DNA of 64,000 nt from the NCBI RefSeq assembly GCF_002074055.1, contig NZ_CP014619.1:806001-870000 (forward strand), read 5' to 3'. Source of the DNA: Frondihabitans sp. 762G35 (lineage in GTDB: Bacteria; Actinomycetota; Actinomycetes; Actinomycetales; Microbacteriaceae). The notes beneath the pieces are model-generated. The model ran no database searches. It was given only the letters and a program-made list of their open reading frames with translations, and was not told where the DNA came from. Below, piece by piece: positions 36,569 to 45,333 of this stretch (within the stretch, counting starts at the first letter, position 1; each line of letters begins with the position of its first letter). Both the position numbers and the translations under genes were made by a program.

Positions 36569-37879
36569 TCAGGCGAAGAGCGTCTCGCCGACGTAGCCAC
36601 CGCTCGTCGCCCCGGGTGGCACGGCCCAGATGCCCGAAGCGACGTGCTGGATGTACTCACCGAGCCGGTCGGACGCCGCGAGGGACGTCTGGATCCGGAC
36701 GAACTGCTTCTCCGGGTCGCGCTGGTAGGCGAGGAAGAAGAGCCCCGCGTCGAGGCGCCCGAGCGAGTCGTTGCCGTCGACGAAGTTGTAGCCGCGTCGG
36801 AGGAGCTGCGCACCGCCGTTGTGGTCGGGGTGGGCGAGAGAGACGTGGGAGGTCTTCGCGATCGCCGGTCCGCCGCCCTGGGCCTTCGCCGCGAAGTCGG
36901 GGGCGGTGAACTCCGTGCCCCCGGAGAGCGGTGCACCCTCGCCCTTGTCGCGGCCGATGACGGTCTGCTGCTCACCCAGGGACTGGTGGTCCCAGGTCTC
37001 GATGTGCATCCGGATCCTGCGAGCCACGAGGTAGGAGCCGCCGGCCATCCAGGCGGCGCCGTCGGCCTCGTGGGCCCAGACGTGGTCGGCGACGAGAGCG
37101 GTGTCCTCGGCCTTGAGGTTGGCCGTGCCGTCCTTCAGGCCGAAGAGGTTGCGGGGTGTCGCCTGGCCGCGCGTCGTCGACGAGGTGCGACCGAACCCGA
37201 GCTGCGACCAGCGGAGATCGGCGCGGCCGAACGCGATCCGCGAGAGGTTCCGGATCGCGTGGACGGCGACCTGGGGGTCGTCGCTGCACGCCTGGATGCA
37301 GAGGTCGCCGTCGGAGCGCGAGGCGTCGAGCTGGTCGCCCGCGAAGGCCGGCAGGTCGATCAGCTTCGGCGGCCGGCGGGATCGGATGCCGAAGCGATCC
37401 GCGCCGTCGGCGTCCTCGAACAGGCTCGGCCCGAAGCCGATCGTGATCGTGAGGCCGGCGGCGGCGAGTCCGAGCGCCTCGCCGGTGTCGTCCGGGGGAG
37501 CGTAGAGGGAGCCGCCCACGGCGCCGGAGGGGCTGACCTCCTGGCCGCGGGTCATCCGGGCGGCCGCGTAGCTCCAGTCCCTCAGCAGGTCGACGAGCTC
37601 GGCGCGCGTCGTGCCGGCCGAGACGTCGAAGGCCGCGAAGTGCAGGCGGTCCTGCGCGGCCGTGACGATGCCGGACTGGTGCGCGGCGAAGAAGGGGTAG
37701 CTCGCGCTCGCTCCCGAGCTGCCGGGGCTCGCGGTGGCCACGGCGCGATCGAGACCGATTCCGAGACCCGCGCCCGCGACTCCTGCCCCCAGGCCGGCCC
37801 CGGCGAGGCCGAGGAGGCCGCGACGGGAGAGGCCGGTCCGCGCCGGTGCCGGGGTGGAGTCGTCGTCGTTCGTCGCCAT
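36569..37879 (-). CDS. efeB: Dyp-type heme peroxidase EfeB, Tat-exported
   Basis: A 436-residue protein with a twin-arginine signal (LSRRGLLGLAG near residues 17-27) and a Dyp-type peroxidase domain. The Dyp GxxDG motif reads FGLKDGTAN, and the proximal heme His is expected in the later AHPDHNGG region. EfeB acts outside the membrane in the EfeUOB system, where it oxidises ferrous iron or takes iron from heme. It is the last gene of the leftward operon and starts 7 nt after the efeO stop. Export in folded form through Tat fits a cofactor-containing enzyme. Confidence 0.93.
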   Translation of the reverse strand: MATNDDDSTPAPARTGLSRRGLLGLAGAGLGAGVAGAGLGIGLDRAVATASPGSSGASASYPFFAAHQSGIVTAAQDRLHFAAFDVSAGTTRAELVDLLRDWSYAAARMTRGQEVSPSGAVGGSLYAPPDDTGEALGLAAAGLTITIGFGPSLFEDADGADRFGIRSRRPPKLIDLPAFAGDQLDASRSDGDLCIQACSDDPQVAVHAIRNLSRIAFGRADLRWSQLGFGRTSSTTRGQATPRNLFGLKDGTANLKAEDTALVADHVWAHEADGAAWMAGGSYLVARRIRMHIETWDHQSLGEQQTVIGRDKGEGAPLSGGTEFTAPDFAAKAQGGGPAIAKTSHVSLAHPDHNGGAQLLRRGYNFVDGNDSLGRLDAGLFFLAYQRDPEKQFVRIQTSLAASDRLGEYIQHVASGIWAVPPGATSGGYVGETLFA

Positions 37880-37886
37880 CGTCGAC

Positions 37887-39080
37887 TCAGCCCAGCAGGG
37901 CCGCGGCCAGCTTCGAGAGCGGCTCGCTGAGGGCGTTGACCCCGTCCGAAAGGGCCTTCTTGTCGGCGGTGGTGAGCGTCGTGTACGACGGGTAGGAGGT
38001 GTCGAGGCTGCCGTAGCCGGCGAGCAGCTTGTCGAGGGCGGCGAACTCGGTGTCGAGCTCGGTGGCGAGCGCGCGGTCCCGGGTCAGCAGGAGGGAGCGG
38101 ACCCCCTCGTAGGCCACCCGGGCGCCCTCGAGGTTGGCCTGGAAGTCGTAGAGGTCGGTGTGCGACCAGGTCTCCTCCTCGCCGGTGATCTTCGAGGTGG
38201 CGACCTCGTCGAGCAGGCCGACGGCCCCGTTCGCGATCGTGTCGAGGCCGACCGTGAACGTCGACGCGGTGACCTCGTCGTAGAGCTGCTTCGTGTTGGT
38301 GGTGAGCTGCGCGGCGAGCGCCTTCTTCTCGGCCGCGGTCAGGGCTCCGTAGCCGGAGGCGCCGGGCACGGCCGCGTCCGGCTGCCAGAGGTCCTTCTCG
38401 ATGCGGTGCCAACCCGTCCACGTCTCGCCGGCGGTCAGGTCGGCGGCGCGGTTGTCGAGCTGCGGATCGAGTTCGCCGAACGACTCGGCGACCGGCTCGA
38501 TGCGCTCGTAGTGGGCGCGCGTCGTGGCGTACAGGGTCTTGGCGCGCGCGTCGTCGCCGGCGAGCCACGCGTCGAGGAAGGTCGCCGTCGAGGTGACGAG
38601 CTGTCCGGTCTGGTCCTTGACGTAGCCGACGTACGACTTCGCGGCCGCATCGACCTGCTGCTTCTCGGAGCCCTCGGCGACGACCTTCGCCCCGGAGTCG
38701 GTCACGGTGAAGTCGCTCCGGACGCCCTTGCCGACCAGTCCCGGGATGCAGGCGGTGACGTACTTCCCGGCCGTGAGGCTCGTGGTCAGCGTGCCGCTCG
38801 TGCCGGGGCCGATGTTCTCCTTCTCGCTGACGATCCGCAGGCCGTCGGAGGCGAGGACCTCGAACTCCGTGCTGTCGGTGCCCCTGTTGGACACGGTGAA
38901 GGTGACCGTGCCGCTCGGGGCCGTGGTGGCGGACAGGGTGCACGTGGAGTCGTCGCCGGTCACGGAGATCGCCTGGGACGTGGCTCCTGCGGTCCCGGCG
39001 GGGGTGTTGGCGACGCAGCCGGTGAGGGCGAGGGCGGCCAGGGTGACGCCGGCCGCGAGGCCGAGGGGGCGGAGGGTCAT
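37887..39080 (-). CDS. efeO: Iron-uptake lipoprotein EfeO (cupredoxin plus M75 domain)
   Basis: A 397-residue lipoprotein with lipobox LTGC near residue 22. It has an N-terminal cupredoxin-like domain (TFTVSNRGTDSTEFEV) and a C-terminal M75 peptidase-like (imelysin-type) domain with the HxxE motif in WHRIEKDLW. EfeO binds iron and hands it to the EfeU permease. The start ATG overlaps the efeU stop (ATGA), and efeB follows closely. Gene order and domain content match the EfeUOB ferrous-iron system of actinobacteria. Confidence 0.93.
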   Translation of the reverse strand: MTLRPLGLAAGVTLAALALTGCVANTPAGTAGATSQAISVTGDDSTCTLSATTAPSGTVTFTVSNRGTDSTEFEVLASDGLRIVSEKENIGPGTSGTLTTSLTAGKYVTACIPGLVGKGVRSDFTVTDSGAKVVAEGSEKQQVDAAAKSYVGYVKDQTGQLVTSTATFLDAWLAGDDARAKTLYATTRAHYERIEPVAESFGELDPQLDNRAADLTAGETWTGWHRIEKDLWQPDAAVPGASGYGALTAAEKKALAAQLTTNTKQLYDEVTASTFTVGLDTIANGAVGLLDEVATSKITGEEETWSHTDLYDFQANLEGARVAYEGVRSLLLTRDRALATELDTEFAALDKLLAGYGSLDTSYPSYTTLTTADKKALSDGVNALSEPLSKLAAALLG

Positions 39081-39958
39081 TCGGGGGCTCCTGCGGTGAG
39101 GACGGGCTCGTCGGCGCGGACGCCGGTCGAGCTCTGGGGCGAGGCCGGTCGCGCGGGGCGACGGCGGGTGGTCCGGACGAAGAGGGGGAGGACGACGGCG
39201 AGGTAGACGAGCCACACCAGCACCTGGAGGACGCTGGGACGCGGGGTGAAGTTGACGAGCCCCTGGAGGAGGGTGCCGTACCAGCTCGTGGGCGGGACGA
39301 TCGCCGAGAGGTCGAAGGCCGTGACGCTTCCGCCGGGCAGGAACCCGATCTCCTGCAGGTCGCCGACGCCGTAGAGGAGGACCCCGGCCGCCACCACGAC
39401 CAGGAAGAGTCCCGTGACCGTGAAGAAGCGCGAGAGGTCGAGCCGGACGACGCCGCGGTAGATGCCGATCTCGAGGGCGACGGCCGTCAGGATGCCCAGG
39501 ATCGCCCCGATCGCAGGGACGCCCGTGCCCCCGGCCGTCGCGACCGTGGCCCAGACGAACAGCGCGGTCTCGATCCCCTCCCGCCCGACCGATAGGAACG
39601 CCAGCCCCACGATCGCCCGGGCTCCGCCGAGGAGCGCCCGGTCGAGGCTCGACGTGAGGTCGTGCTTGAGGCTGCCGGCGGTCTTCGCCATCCAGAACAC
39701 CATGGTCGTGACGAAGCCGACGGCCACGAGGGAGAGCCCGCCTCCGATGGCCTCCTGAGCCTGGAAGCTGAGGCCGTAGGCGCCGAAGGTCAGGACGGCG
39801 CCGAGCCCGAGGGAGAGGACCGTCGCGAGGCCGACGCCGAGCCACACGCGGGGGAGGACGTCGCGCCGCGAGACCTTGACGAGGTACGCGATCAGGATGC
39901 CCACGACGATGGAGGCCTCGAGGCCTTCTCGAAGACCGATGAGGTAGTTGGCGAGCAC
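39077..39958 (-). CDS. efeU: Ferrous iron permease EfeU (FTR1 family)
   Basis: A 293-residue membrane protein with seven predicted helices. The two REXXE iron-binding motifs of the Ftr1 family are seen: REGLE at residues 10-14 and REGIE near residue 128. The C-terminal tail is hydrophilic. It is the first gene of efeU-efeO-efeB. Its upstream region holds an 18-bp GC palindrome and a DtxR/IdeR-type iron box, so it should be repressed when iron is sufficient. Confidence 0.94.
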   Translation of the reverse strand: MLANYLIGLREGLEASIVVGILIAYLVKVSRRDVLPRVWLGVGLATVLSLGLGAVLTFGAYGLSFQAQEAIGGGLSLVAVGFVTTMVFWMAKTAGSLKHDLTSSLDRALLGGARAIVGLAFLSVGREGIETALFVWATVATAGGTGVPAIGAILGILTAVALEIGIYRGVVRLDLSRFFTVTGLFLVVVAAGVLLYGVGDLQEIGFLPGGSVTAFDLSAIVPPTSWYGTLLQGLVNFTPRPSVLQVLVWLVYLAVVLPLFVRTTRRRPARPASPQSSTGVRADEPVLTAGAPE

Positions 39959-39982
39959 GACAGGGCCTTCTCTCCGGGTTCT

Positions 39983-40000
39983 CGGGGCCGATCGGCCCCG
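39983..40000. promoter_or_regulatory. 18-bp perfect palindrome in the efeU leader
   Basis: CGGGGCCGATCGGCCCCG is a perfect palindrome located 25 nt upstream of the efeU start codon. It could fold as a leader hairpin or bind a second regulator. No known motif is assigned. Confidence 0.4.
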
Positions 40001-40020
40001 TCGGGTTAGGGGAACCTCAT

Positions 40021-40039
40021 GTTGGTAAGCCTTACCTAA
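40021..40039. promoter_or_regulatory. Iron box (DtxR/IdeR operator) between efeU and mshB
   Basis: Read on the efeU strand the site is TTAGGTAAGGCTTACCAAC, matching 15 of 19 positions of the IdeR/DtxR consensus TTAGGTTAGGCTAACCTAA. It contains the perfect inner palindrome GGTAAG-C-CTTACC. A weaker half-like element, TTAGGGGAACCT, stands 16 bp nearer efeU. Iron-loaded repressor bound here would shut off efeUOB and may also affect the divergent mshB promoter. Confidence 0.8.
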
Positions 40040-40081
40040 CCGAAGAGAACCATAATGTCGCAGCCTCTATCCTGTCCAGTG

Positions 40082-41353
40082 ATGTCTGTCACCTCCGAGC
40101 AAACGCTTCCCGCACCCGACGCCGGCAGCGCGTTCGAGCGCGTCCTGGTCGTCCACGCCCACCCCGACGACGAGACGATCGTCACGGGCGCCACCCTCGC
40201 GACCCTGGTCGACGCGGGGGCCCGCGTCACCGTGGTGACCTGCACGCGCGGCGAACTCGGCGAGGTGATCCCCGACGACCTCGCGTCCCTCCGGGCCGAC
40301 CCCGCCGCGCTGGCCGTCCACCGCGAGGGAGAGATCGCACGGGCCATGGCGGCTCTCGGGGTCACCGATCACCGCTTCCTCGGGAGCGCCGGGGCGCGGA
40401 CCGCCGGCCTTCCCGCTCGGGCCTACGTCGACTCCGGCATGGAGTGGGGTCCCGACGGGAGCCCCGTGCCGGTCGCCGACGTGCATCCTGCCGCCTTCTG
40501 CTCCGCCGAGTTCGGCGAGATCGTGTCCGACCTGGCCGCCGTCGTCGCCGACACACGCCCCGACGCGATCGTGAGCTACGACTCCGACGGGGGCTACGGC
40601 CACCCCGACCACGTCCGCGTCAACCGGGTCGCGCTGCGGACGGCCCGGCTCGCCGGCATCCCGTTCTTCGCCATCGCCGCGGGCTCGGCCCACCCGGAGG
40701 CGCACCGGGCTCCCGGCGACGTCGTCATCGACGGGACCCCCGTCCTCGCCCGCAAGGTCGAGGCCCTCGAGGCGTACCGCTCGCAGGTCACCGTCGTCCC
40801 CACGCCCGGTGGCCCCGCCCTGGAGTACCCGCACGGCGCGGTCGAGCCCGTCACGGTCGTCGAGACGTTCCGGTACGTGCCGGTTCCCGTCGTCGACGAG
40901 GGTCCCGCCTCGGTGGACCTCCGCGACGCGACCTGGACGAGCAGGATCGTCGTGGGTCTCCTCGCCACAGCCGTCGGCGGCCTCTTCGGAGCGATCGGCA
41001 CCGTCTCGCACCAGGTCACGGCCGGAGCCTTCCCCTTGGGCATCGTCCTGGCGCTCGCTCTCGTGCTCGCGGCCCTCCTCGGCGCCCGCCTCGTGATCGA
41101 CACGCGATGGGTCGCCGGTCTGCTGGCCGCCGGCCTCTACGCGGTCATCGTCCTCCTCCTCGGCACCGGAGCCGGCGGATCGGCGCTGATCCCCGCCAAC
41201 CCGGCCGGCTACGCCTGGACAGTCGGCCCGGCCGTCATCGCGCTTCTCGTGATCGCCTGGCCCCGGATCCGGCGCGACCAGCGCGGTAGGATGAGAACCT
41301 CGTCGCAGGATGCCCAGGTCCTGCCCGACACGAAGGAACAAACCAGCCCGTGA
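40082..41353 (+). CDS. mshB: MshB-type N-acetylglucosaminyl-inositol deacetylase fused to a four-helix membrane domain
   Basis: A 423-residue protein. The first 300 residues match MshB, which deacetylates GlcNAc-Ins in mycothiol synthesis: the zinc motif AHPDDE (residues 26-31), the MshB-specific [12 protein letters not shown], and the second ligand motif GGYGHPDHV. From about residue 305 four membrane segments follow, a feature absent from the standard soluble 300-residue enzyme. The ATG at 40082 was chosen over the one at 40055, because the latter falls within a CATAAT element (40051-40056) that looks like a -10 box. The stop overlaps the fdxA start. Confidence 0.85.
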   Translation: MSVTSEQTLPAPDAGSAFERVLVVHAHPDDETIVTGATLATLVDAGARVTVVTCTRGELGEVIPDDLASLRADPAALAVHREGEIARAMAALGVTDHRFLGSAGARTAGLPARAYVDSGMEWGPDGSPVPVADVHPAAFCSAEFGEIVSDLAAVVADTRPDAIVSYDSDGGYGHPDHVRVNRVALRTARLAGIPFFAIAAGSAHPEAHRAPGDVVIDGTPVLARKVEALEAYRSQVTVVPTPGGPALEYPHGAVEPVTVVETFRYVPVPVVDEGPASVDLRDATWTSRIVVGLLATAVGGLFGAIGTVSHQVTAGAFPLGIVLALALVLAALLGARLVIDTRWVAGLLAAGLYAVIVLLLGTGAGGSALIPANPAGYAWTVGPAVIALLVIAWPRIRRDQRGRMRTSSQDAQVLPDTKEQTSP

Positions 41354-41676
41354 CGTACGTGATCGCCCTTCCCTGTGTCGACGTGAAAGACCGCGCCTGT
41401 ATCGACGAGTGCCCGGTCGACTGCATCTACGAGGGTGAACGCTCGCTCTACATCCACCCCGACGAGTGCGTCGACTGCGGTGCCTGCGAGCCGGTCTGCC
41501 CCGTCGAGGCGATCTACTACGAAGACGACCTCCCCGACAAGTGGAGCGACTACTACAAGGCCAACGTCGAGTTCTTCGACGAGATCGGGTCGCCCGGAGG
41601 GGCCGCCAAGATCGGCGTCATCGCGAGGGACCACCCGGTCATCTCGGTCCTGCCCCCTCAGGCCGCAGCGCACTGA
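41350..41676 (+). CDS. fdxA: Seven-iron ferredoxin FdxA
   Basis: A 108-residue ferredoxin. The Cys pattern C9, C17, C21, C25 ([15 protein letters not shown]) and [12 protein letters not shown] gives one [3Fe-4S] and one [4Fe-4S] cluster, as in mycobacterial FdxA. It carries electrons in the cytoplasm; partners are unknown here. The GTG start at 41350 overlaps the mshB stop (GTGA), and dapC starts 4 nt after its stop, so all three are likely co-transcribed. The fdxA-dapC pairing is common in actinobacteria. Confidence 0.96.
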   Translation: MTYVIALPCVDVKDRACIDECPVDCIYEGERSLYIHPDECVDCGACEPVCPVEAIYYEDDLPDKWSDYYKANVEFFDEIGSPGGAAKIGVIARDHPVISVLPPQAAAH

Positions 41677-41680
41677 CCCC

Positions 41681-42781
41681 GTGGCGCTGACGCTTCCCGA
41701 CTTCCCCTGGGACACCCTGGCGGAGGCCGCCGCGACCGCCAGGAGCCACGACGGCGGCATCGTCGACCTCTCCGTCGGCTCGCCCGTCGACCCCACGCCG
41801 GAACTCGTCCGCGCCGCCCTCCGCGACGCCACCGACGCTCATGGCTACCCCCAGGTGGCCGGCACACCTGAGTTGCGCCGAGCGATCGCGTCGTGGTTCT
41901 CCCGTCGCCGCTCCGTCGACGGGCTGACCGACGCGAACGTCCTGCCGACCATCGGCTCCAAGGAGCTCATCGCCGGCATGGCCCTCTGGCTCGGCCTCGG
42001 CCCGGGTGACACCGTCGTCTACCCGCGGAACGCCTACCCGACCTACGCGCTCGGCGCAGCGCTCGTCGGAGCCACCGCCCTGGCCTCCGACGACCCCGAC
42101 GAGTGGCCCGCCTCGACGCGACTGGTCTGGCTCAACAGCCCGGGGAACCCCGACGGGCGCGTCCTGTCCGTCGAGGAGATGCGCCGCGCCGTCGAGCGGG
42201 CCCGAGAGCTCGGGGCCGTGATCGCCGGAGACGAGTGCTACGCCGAGCTGGGCTGGGAGGGCGAGTGGGCGGACACCCCGACGCCGAGCATCCTGCACCC
42301 CTCCGTCGTCGGCGACACCCGTCGCGACGTCGTCTCGGTCTACTCCCTGTCGAAGCAGTCGAATCTCGCGGGCTACCGCGCGGGCTTCGTCGCCGGATGC
42401 TCGAGGGTCGTCGGAGAGCTGCTCGCCGTCCGCAAACACGCCGGTCTCATGCCTCCGGCCCCCGTCCAGTCGGCGATGGTCGCGGCTCTCGCCGACGACG
42501 AGCACGTCCAGGCGCAGAAGGCCGTCTACCGCTCGCGCCGCGATCGGCTCGGGGCGGCCCTCCGAGGAGCCGGCTTCCGCATCGACCGCAGTGAGGCCGG
42601 GCTCTATCTCTGGGCCACCCGCGGCGAGGACGCCTGGGCGACGGTCGCGTGGCTGGCCGAGCGGGGCATCCTCGTCGCCCCCGGCACCTTCTACGGCGAC
42701 GACGGCGCCGAGCACGTGCGGATCGCCCTCACGACGACCGACGAGCGGATCGACGCGGCCGTGGAGCGACTCCGAGGCTGA
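41681..42781 (+). CDS. dapC: Succinyldiaminopimelate transaminase DapC
   Basis: A 366-residue class I/II aminotransferase. Visible are the substrate-binding DLSVGSPVDPTP, the NSPGNPDG block, the PLP Lys in SLSKQSNLAGYRAG and a late Arg in VRIALT. Following fdxA it matches the actinobacterial DapC, which makes N-succinyl-L,L-diaminopimelate for lysine and cell-wall synthesis. The GTG at 41681 was chosen as the first start after the fdxA stop. dapD and dapE lie a few kilobases further on, which supports the pathway assignment. Confidence 0.93.
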   Translation: MALTLPDFPWDTLAEAAATARSHDGGIVDLSVGSPVDPTPELVRAALRDATDAHGYPQVAGTPELRRAIASWFSRRRSVDGLTDANVLPTIGSKELIAGMALWLGLGPGDTVVYPRNAYPTYALGAALVGATALASDDPDEWPASTRLVWLNSPGNPDGRVLSVEEMRRAVERARELGAVIAGDECYAELGWEGEWADTPTPSILHPSVVGDTRRDVVSVYSLSKQSNLAGYRAGFVAGCSRVVGELLAVRKHAGLMPPAPVQSAMVAALADDEHVQAQKAVYRSRRDRLGAALRGAGFRIDRSEAGLYLWATRGEDAWATVAWLAERGILVAPGTFYGDDGAEHVRIALTTTDERIDAAVERLRG

Positions 42782-42878
42782 GCGGGCGCCGTCGCGCTTT
42801 CCGACTCACGGGCGGCCCGGCGGCCCGTTTCGCGGGCTCAGGTGTCGGCGAGCCGTCGGAGCCGATTAGGCTGGGGAG

Positions 42879-44195
42879 GTGACTGACACTGCCAACGACG
42901 CCCAGAAGGCCACGCTGCAGTTCCCCGCAGGGCCGCACGGTCCGGGGGGATTGGCCGAGTTCCCCATCCACGCGAGTACGGAGGGGCCGGGGAGCGTCGA
43001 CATCTCGACGTTCATGAAGCAGACGGGTCTGACGACCCTCGACGCGGGTTTCGCCAACACGGCCGCCACGCGGAGCGCCATCACCTACATCGACGGTGAC
43101 GAGGGCATCCTGCGCTACCGGGGCTACCCGATCGAGCAGGTGGCCGCGAACTCCACCTACCTCGAGGTCGCCTGGCTCCTCATCTACGGCTCGCTGCCCA
43201 CACCCGACGAGCTGGCGTCGTTCGACGCGCGCATCCGCCGTCACACGCTCCTCCACGAAGACCTCCGCCGCTTCTTCGACGCGCTCCCCGCGACGGCCCA
43301 CCCCATGTCGGTGCTCTCGTCGGCCGTCGGAGCGCTCTCGACGTTCTACGAGTCGTCGATGGACGTCCACGACCCGGAGCAGGTCGAGCTGCAGACGGTG
43401 CGGCTCCTCGCGAAGCTCCCCGTCATCGCGGCCTACGCCCACAAGAAGAGCCTGGGGCAGGCCTTCCTCTACCCCGACAACAGCCTGTCGTTCGTCGACA
43501 ACTTCCTGAAGCTCAACTTCGGCACGATGGCGGAGCCGTACGTCGTCAACCCGGTGCTCTCCAAGGCGCTCGAGCGCCTGCTGATCCTGCACGAGGACCA
43601 CGAGCAGAACGCCTCGACGTCGACGGTCCGCCTCGTGGGCTCCACCGAGGCGAACATGTACTCGTCGATCTCGGCCGGCATCTCGGCGCTCTACGGTCCG
43701 CTGCACGGCGGGGCCAACGAGGCCGTTCTGAAGATGCTCGCCGACATCCGCGACTCCGGCCAGGGCGTGGCGCGCTTCGTCGAGCGCGTGAAGAACAAAG
43801 AAGAGGGCGTGAAGCTCATGGGCTTCGGCCACCGGGTCTACAAGAACTACGACCCGCGCGCCAAGCTCGTCAAGGAGAGCGCCGACGAGGTGCTCGCCGC
43901 CCTCGGGGTGAAAGACGAACTGCTCGACATCGCGCTGGAGCTCGAGCAGATCGCCCTGGCCGACGAGTACTTCATCTCGCGCCGCCTCTACCCGAACGTC
44001 GATTTCTACACGGGCATCATCTACAAGGCCATGGGCTTCCCGCCGCGGATGTTCACGGTGCTCTTCGCCATCGGCCGGCTTCCCGGCTGGATCGCGCACT
44101 GGCGGGAGATGAACCTCGACAAGGCGACCAAGATCGGCCGCCCCCAGCAGCTCTACATCGGCGAGACCGCCCGCGACTGGCCCGCGCAGGGCTGA
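42879..44195 (+). CDS. gltA: Citrate synthase
   Basis: A 438-residue type II citrate synthase. Catalytic blocks are visible: the His-containing GPLHGGANEAVLKML, then GFGHRVYKNYDPRA, and the Asp in NVDFYTGIIYKAMG. It condenses oxaloacetate and acetyl-CoA at the entry of the TCA cycle. The length and the N-terminal beta domain (ILRYRGYPIEQVA) fit the hexameric NADH-sensitive class. The GTG at 42879 follows a GGGGAGG site. It sits between dapC and the convergent dapD gene; small hairpins occupy the gap at its 3' end. Confidence 0.96.
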   Translation: MTDTANDAQKATLQFPAGPHGPGGLAEFPIHASTEGPGSVDISTFMKQTGLTTLDAGFANTAATRSAITYIDGDEGILRYRGYPIEQVAANSTYLEVAWLLIYGSLPTPDELASFDARIRRHTLLHEDLRRFFDALPATAHPMSVLSSAVGALSTFYESSMDVHDPEQVELQTVRLLAKLPVIAAYAHKKSLGQAFLYPDNSLSFVDNFLKLNFGTMAEPYVVNPVLSKALERLLILHEDHEQNASTSTVRLVGSTEANMYSSISAGISALYGPLHGGANEAVLKMLADIRDSGQGVARFVERVKNKEEGVKLMGFGHRVYKNYDPRAKLVKESADEVLAALGVKDELLDIALELEQIALADEYFISRRLYPNVDFYTGIIYKAMGFPPRMFTVLFAIGRLPGWIAHWREMNLDKATKIGRPQQLYIGETARDWPAQG

Positions 44196-44242
44196 GCCGC
44201 CCGGTCACCCGCCCGGCCGGGTGGCGCCGGGGCTGGCGCCGC

Positions 44243-44263
44243 CCGTCGGGCGCAACCCGACGG
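44243..44263. terminator. Hairpin between gltA and dapD
   Basis: CCGTCGGG and CCCGACGG form an 8-bp stem around CGCAA, between two converging stops (44195 and 44269). A second short inverted repeat, GGCGCC-N6-GGCGCC, lies just left of it. Confidence 0.5.
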
Positions 44264-44268
44264 CCGCG

Positions 44269-45243
44269 TCAGGCGTGGAGCTGCTCGTTGAGCGTGACGC
44301 CGAAGCCCTTGCGCTGAAGCACCTCGACGGCTCCCGTCAGGGAGTTGCGCCGGAAGAGGAGCCCGGGACGCCCCGAGAGCTCGACGGCCTTGACCGTCTG
44401 AGGACGCCCGTCGGTGTGCGCCGCCTGGCCCACGAGGACCACCTTCGTGCCCGCCGTGACGTAGAGGCCCGCCTCCACCACGGTGTCGTCGCCGATCGAG
44501 ATGCCGACGCCGGAGTTGGCGCCGAGGAGAGCCCGCTGGCCGATCTGGACGCGCTGGGTGCCGCCGCCCGAGAGCGTGCCCATGATCGACGCGCCCCCGC
44601 CGATGTCGCTGCCGTCGCCGACGACGACGCCCTGCGAGATCCGGCCCTCGACCATCGAGGCGCCGAGCGTGCCCGCGTTGTAGTTGACGAAGCCCTCGTG
44701 CATCACGGTCGTGCCCGGAGCGAGGTGCGCGCCCAGACGGACCCGCGACGCATCCGCGATGCGCACGCGCTCCGGGACGACGTAGTCGAGCAGCCGGGGG
44801 AACTTGTCGATGCCGCTGACCGCGATGCCGGCGCGCTGCAGCGTCGGTCGGAGCGCGGTGAGGTCGTCGGGGTGCACCGGGCCCGCGGTGGTCCACGCCA
44901 CGATGGGCAGGGCCCCGAAGACCCCGTCGAGGTTGATGGTGTTGGGCTTGACGAGGAGGTGGCTGAGCAGGTGCAGCCGCAGGTAGGCGTCGGGGGTGGA
45001 CGCAGGAGCCGCGGCCAGGTCGATCCGGACCGTCACCGGCTCGAGCCGGACCCGACGACGGGCGTCCTCCCCGGAGAGGGCGTCGACGTCGGCCGGCGCG
45101 ATGTCGGGGTCGCGGTCGTCGGGAAAGGCGCCGAGGTGCGGCTCGCGGAACCAGGTGTCGAGGACGGTGCCGTCCGAGGCGATCGTCGCGAGGCCGTAGC
45201 CCCAGGCGTGCGTGGGGGCGTGGGCGGTGTCGTCGAGGCTCAT
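44269..45243 (-). CDS. dapD: 2,3,4,5-tetrahydropyridine-2,6-dicarboxylate N-succinyltransferase DapD
   Basis: A 324-residue left-handed beta-helix acyltransferase of the actinobacterial DapD type. Hexapeptide repeats are seen in the middle: [35 protein letters not shown] and IMGTLSGGG blocks. It succinylates tetrahydrodipicolinate, the step before DapC. It is convergent with gltA and divergent from dapE (45334), so the three dap genes in this window form one functional neighbourhood. The ATG start MSLDDTAH is the only good one. Confidence 0.95.
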   Translation of the reverse strand: MSLDDTAHAPTHAWGYGLATIASDGTVLDTWFREPHLGAFPDDRDPDIAPADVDALSGEDARRRVRLEPVTVRIDLAAAPASTPDAYLRLHLLSHLLVKPNTINLDGVFGALPIVAWTTAGPVHPDDLTALRPTLQRAGIAVSGIDKFPRLLDYVVPERVRIADASRVRLGAHLAPGTTVMHEGFVNYNAGTLGASMVEGRISQGVVVGDGSDIGGGASIMGTLSGGGTQRVQIGQRALLGANSGVGISIGDDTVVEAGLYVTAGTKVVLVGQAAHTDGRPQTVKAVELSGRPGLLFRRNSLTGAVEVLQRKGFGVTLNEQLHA

Positions 45244-45333
45244 GAGTACGAGGGTATCGGGGTGCGGTCCACCGTCGGATCAGCCTGTGGACAACTCCGG
45301 AACCCCCCGAGAAGCCCCGGCTAGGCTGTCGAC

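Noticed and set aside
36548-37930. 460-residue reading on the plus strand opposite efeB
   Set aside because: It is antisense to a clearly conserved Dyp peroxidase and is rich in Arg/Gly/Ala, as expected from a GC-rich shadow frame.
39959-40081. A small gene or leader peptide between efeU and mshB
   Set aside because: The region holds the iron box, a palindrome and promoter-like elements. The only short reading is the N-terminal extension of mshB.
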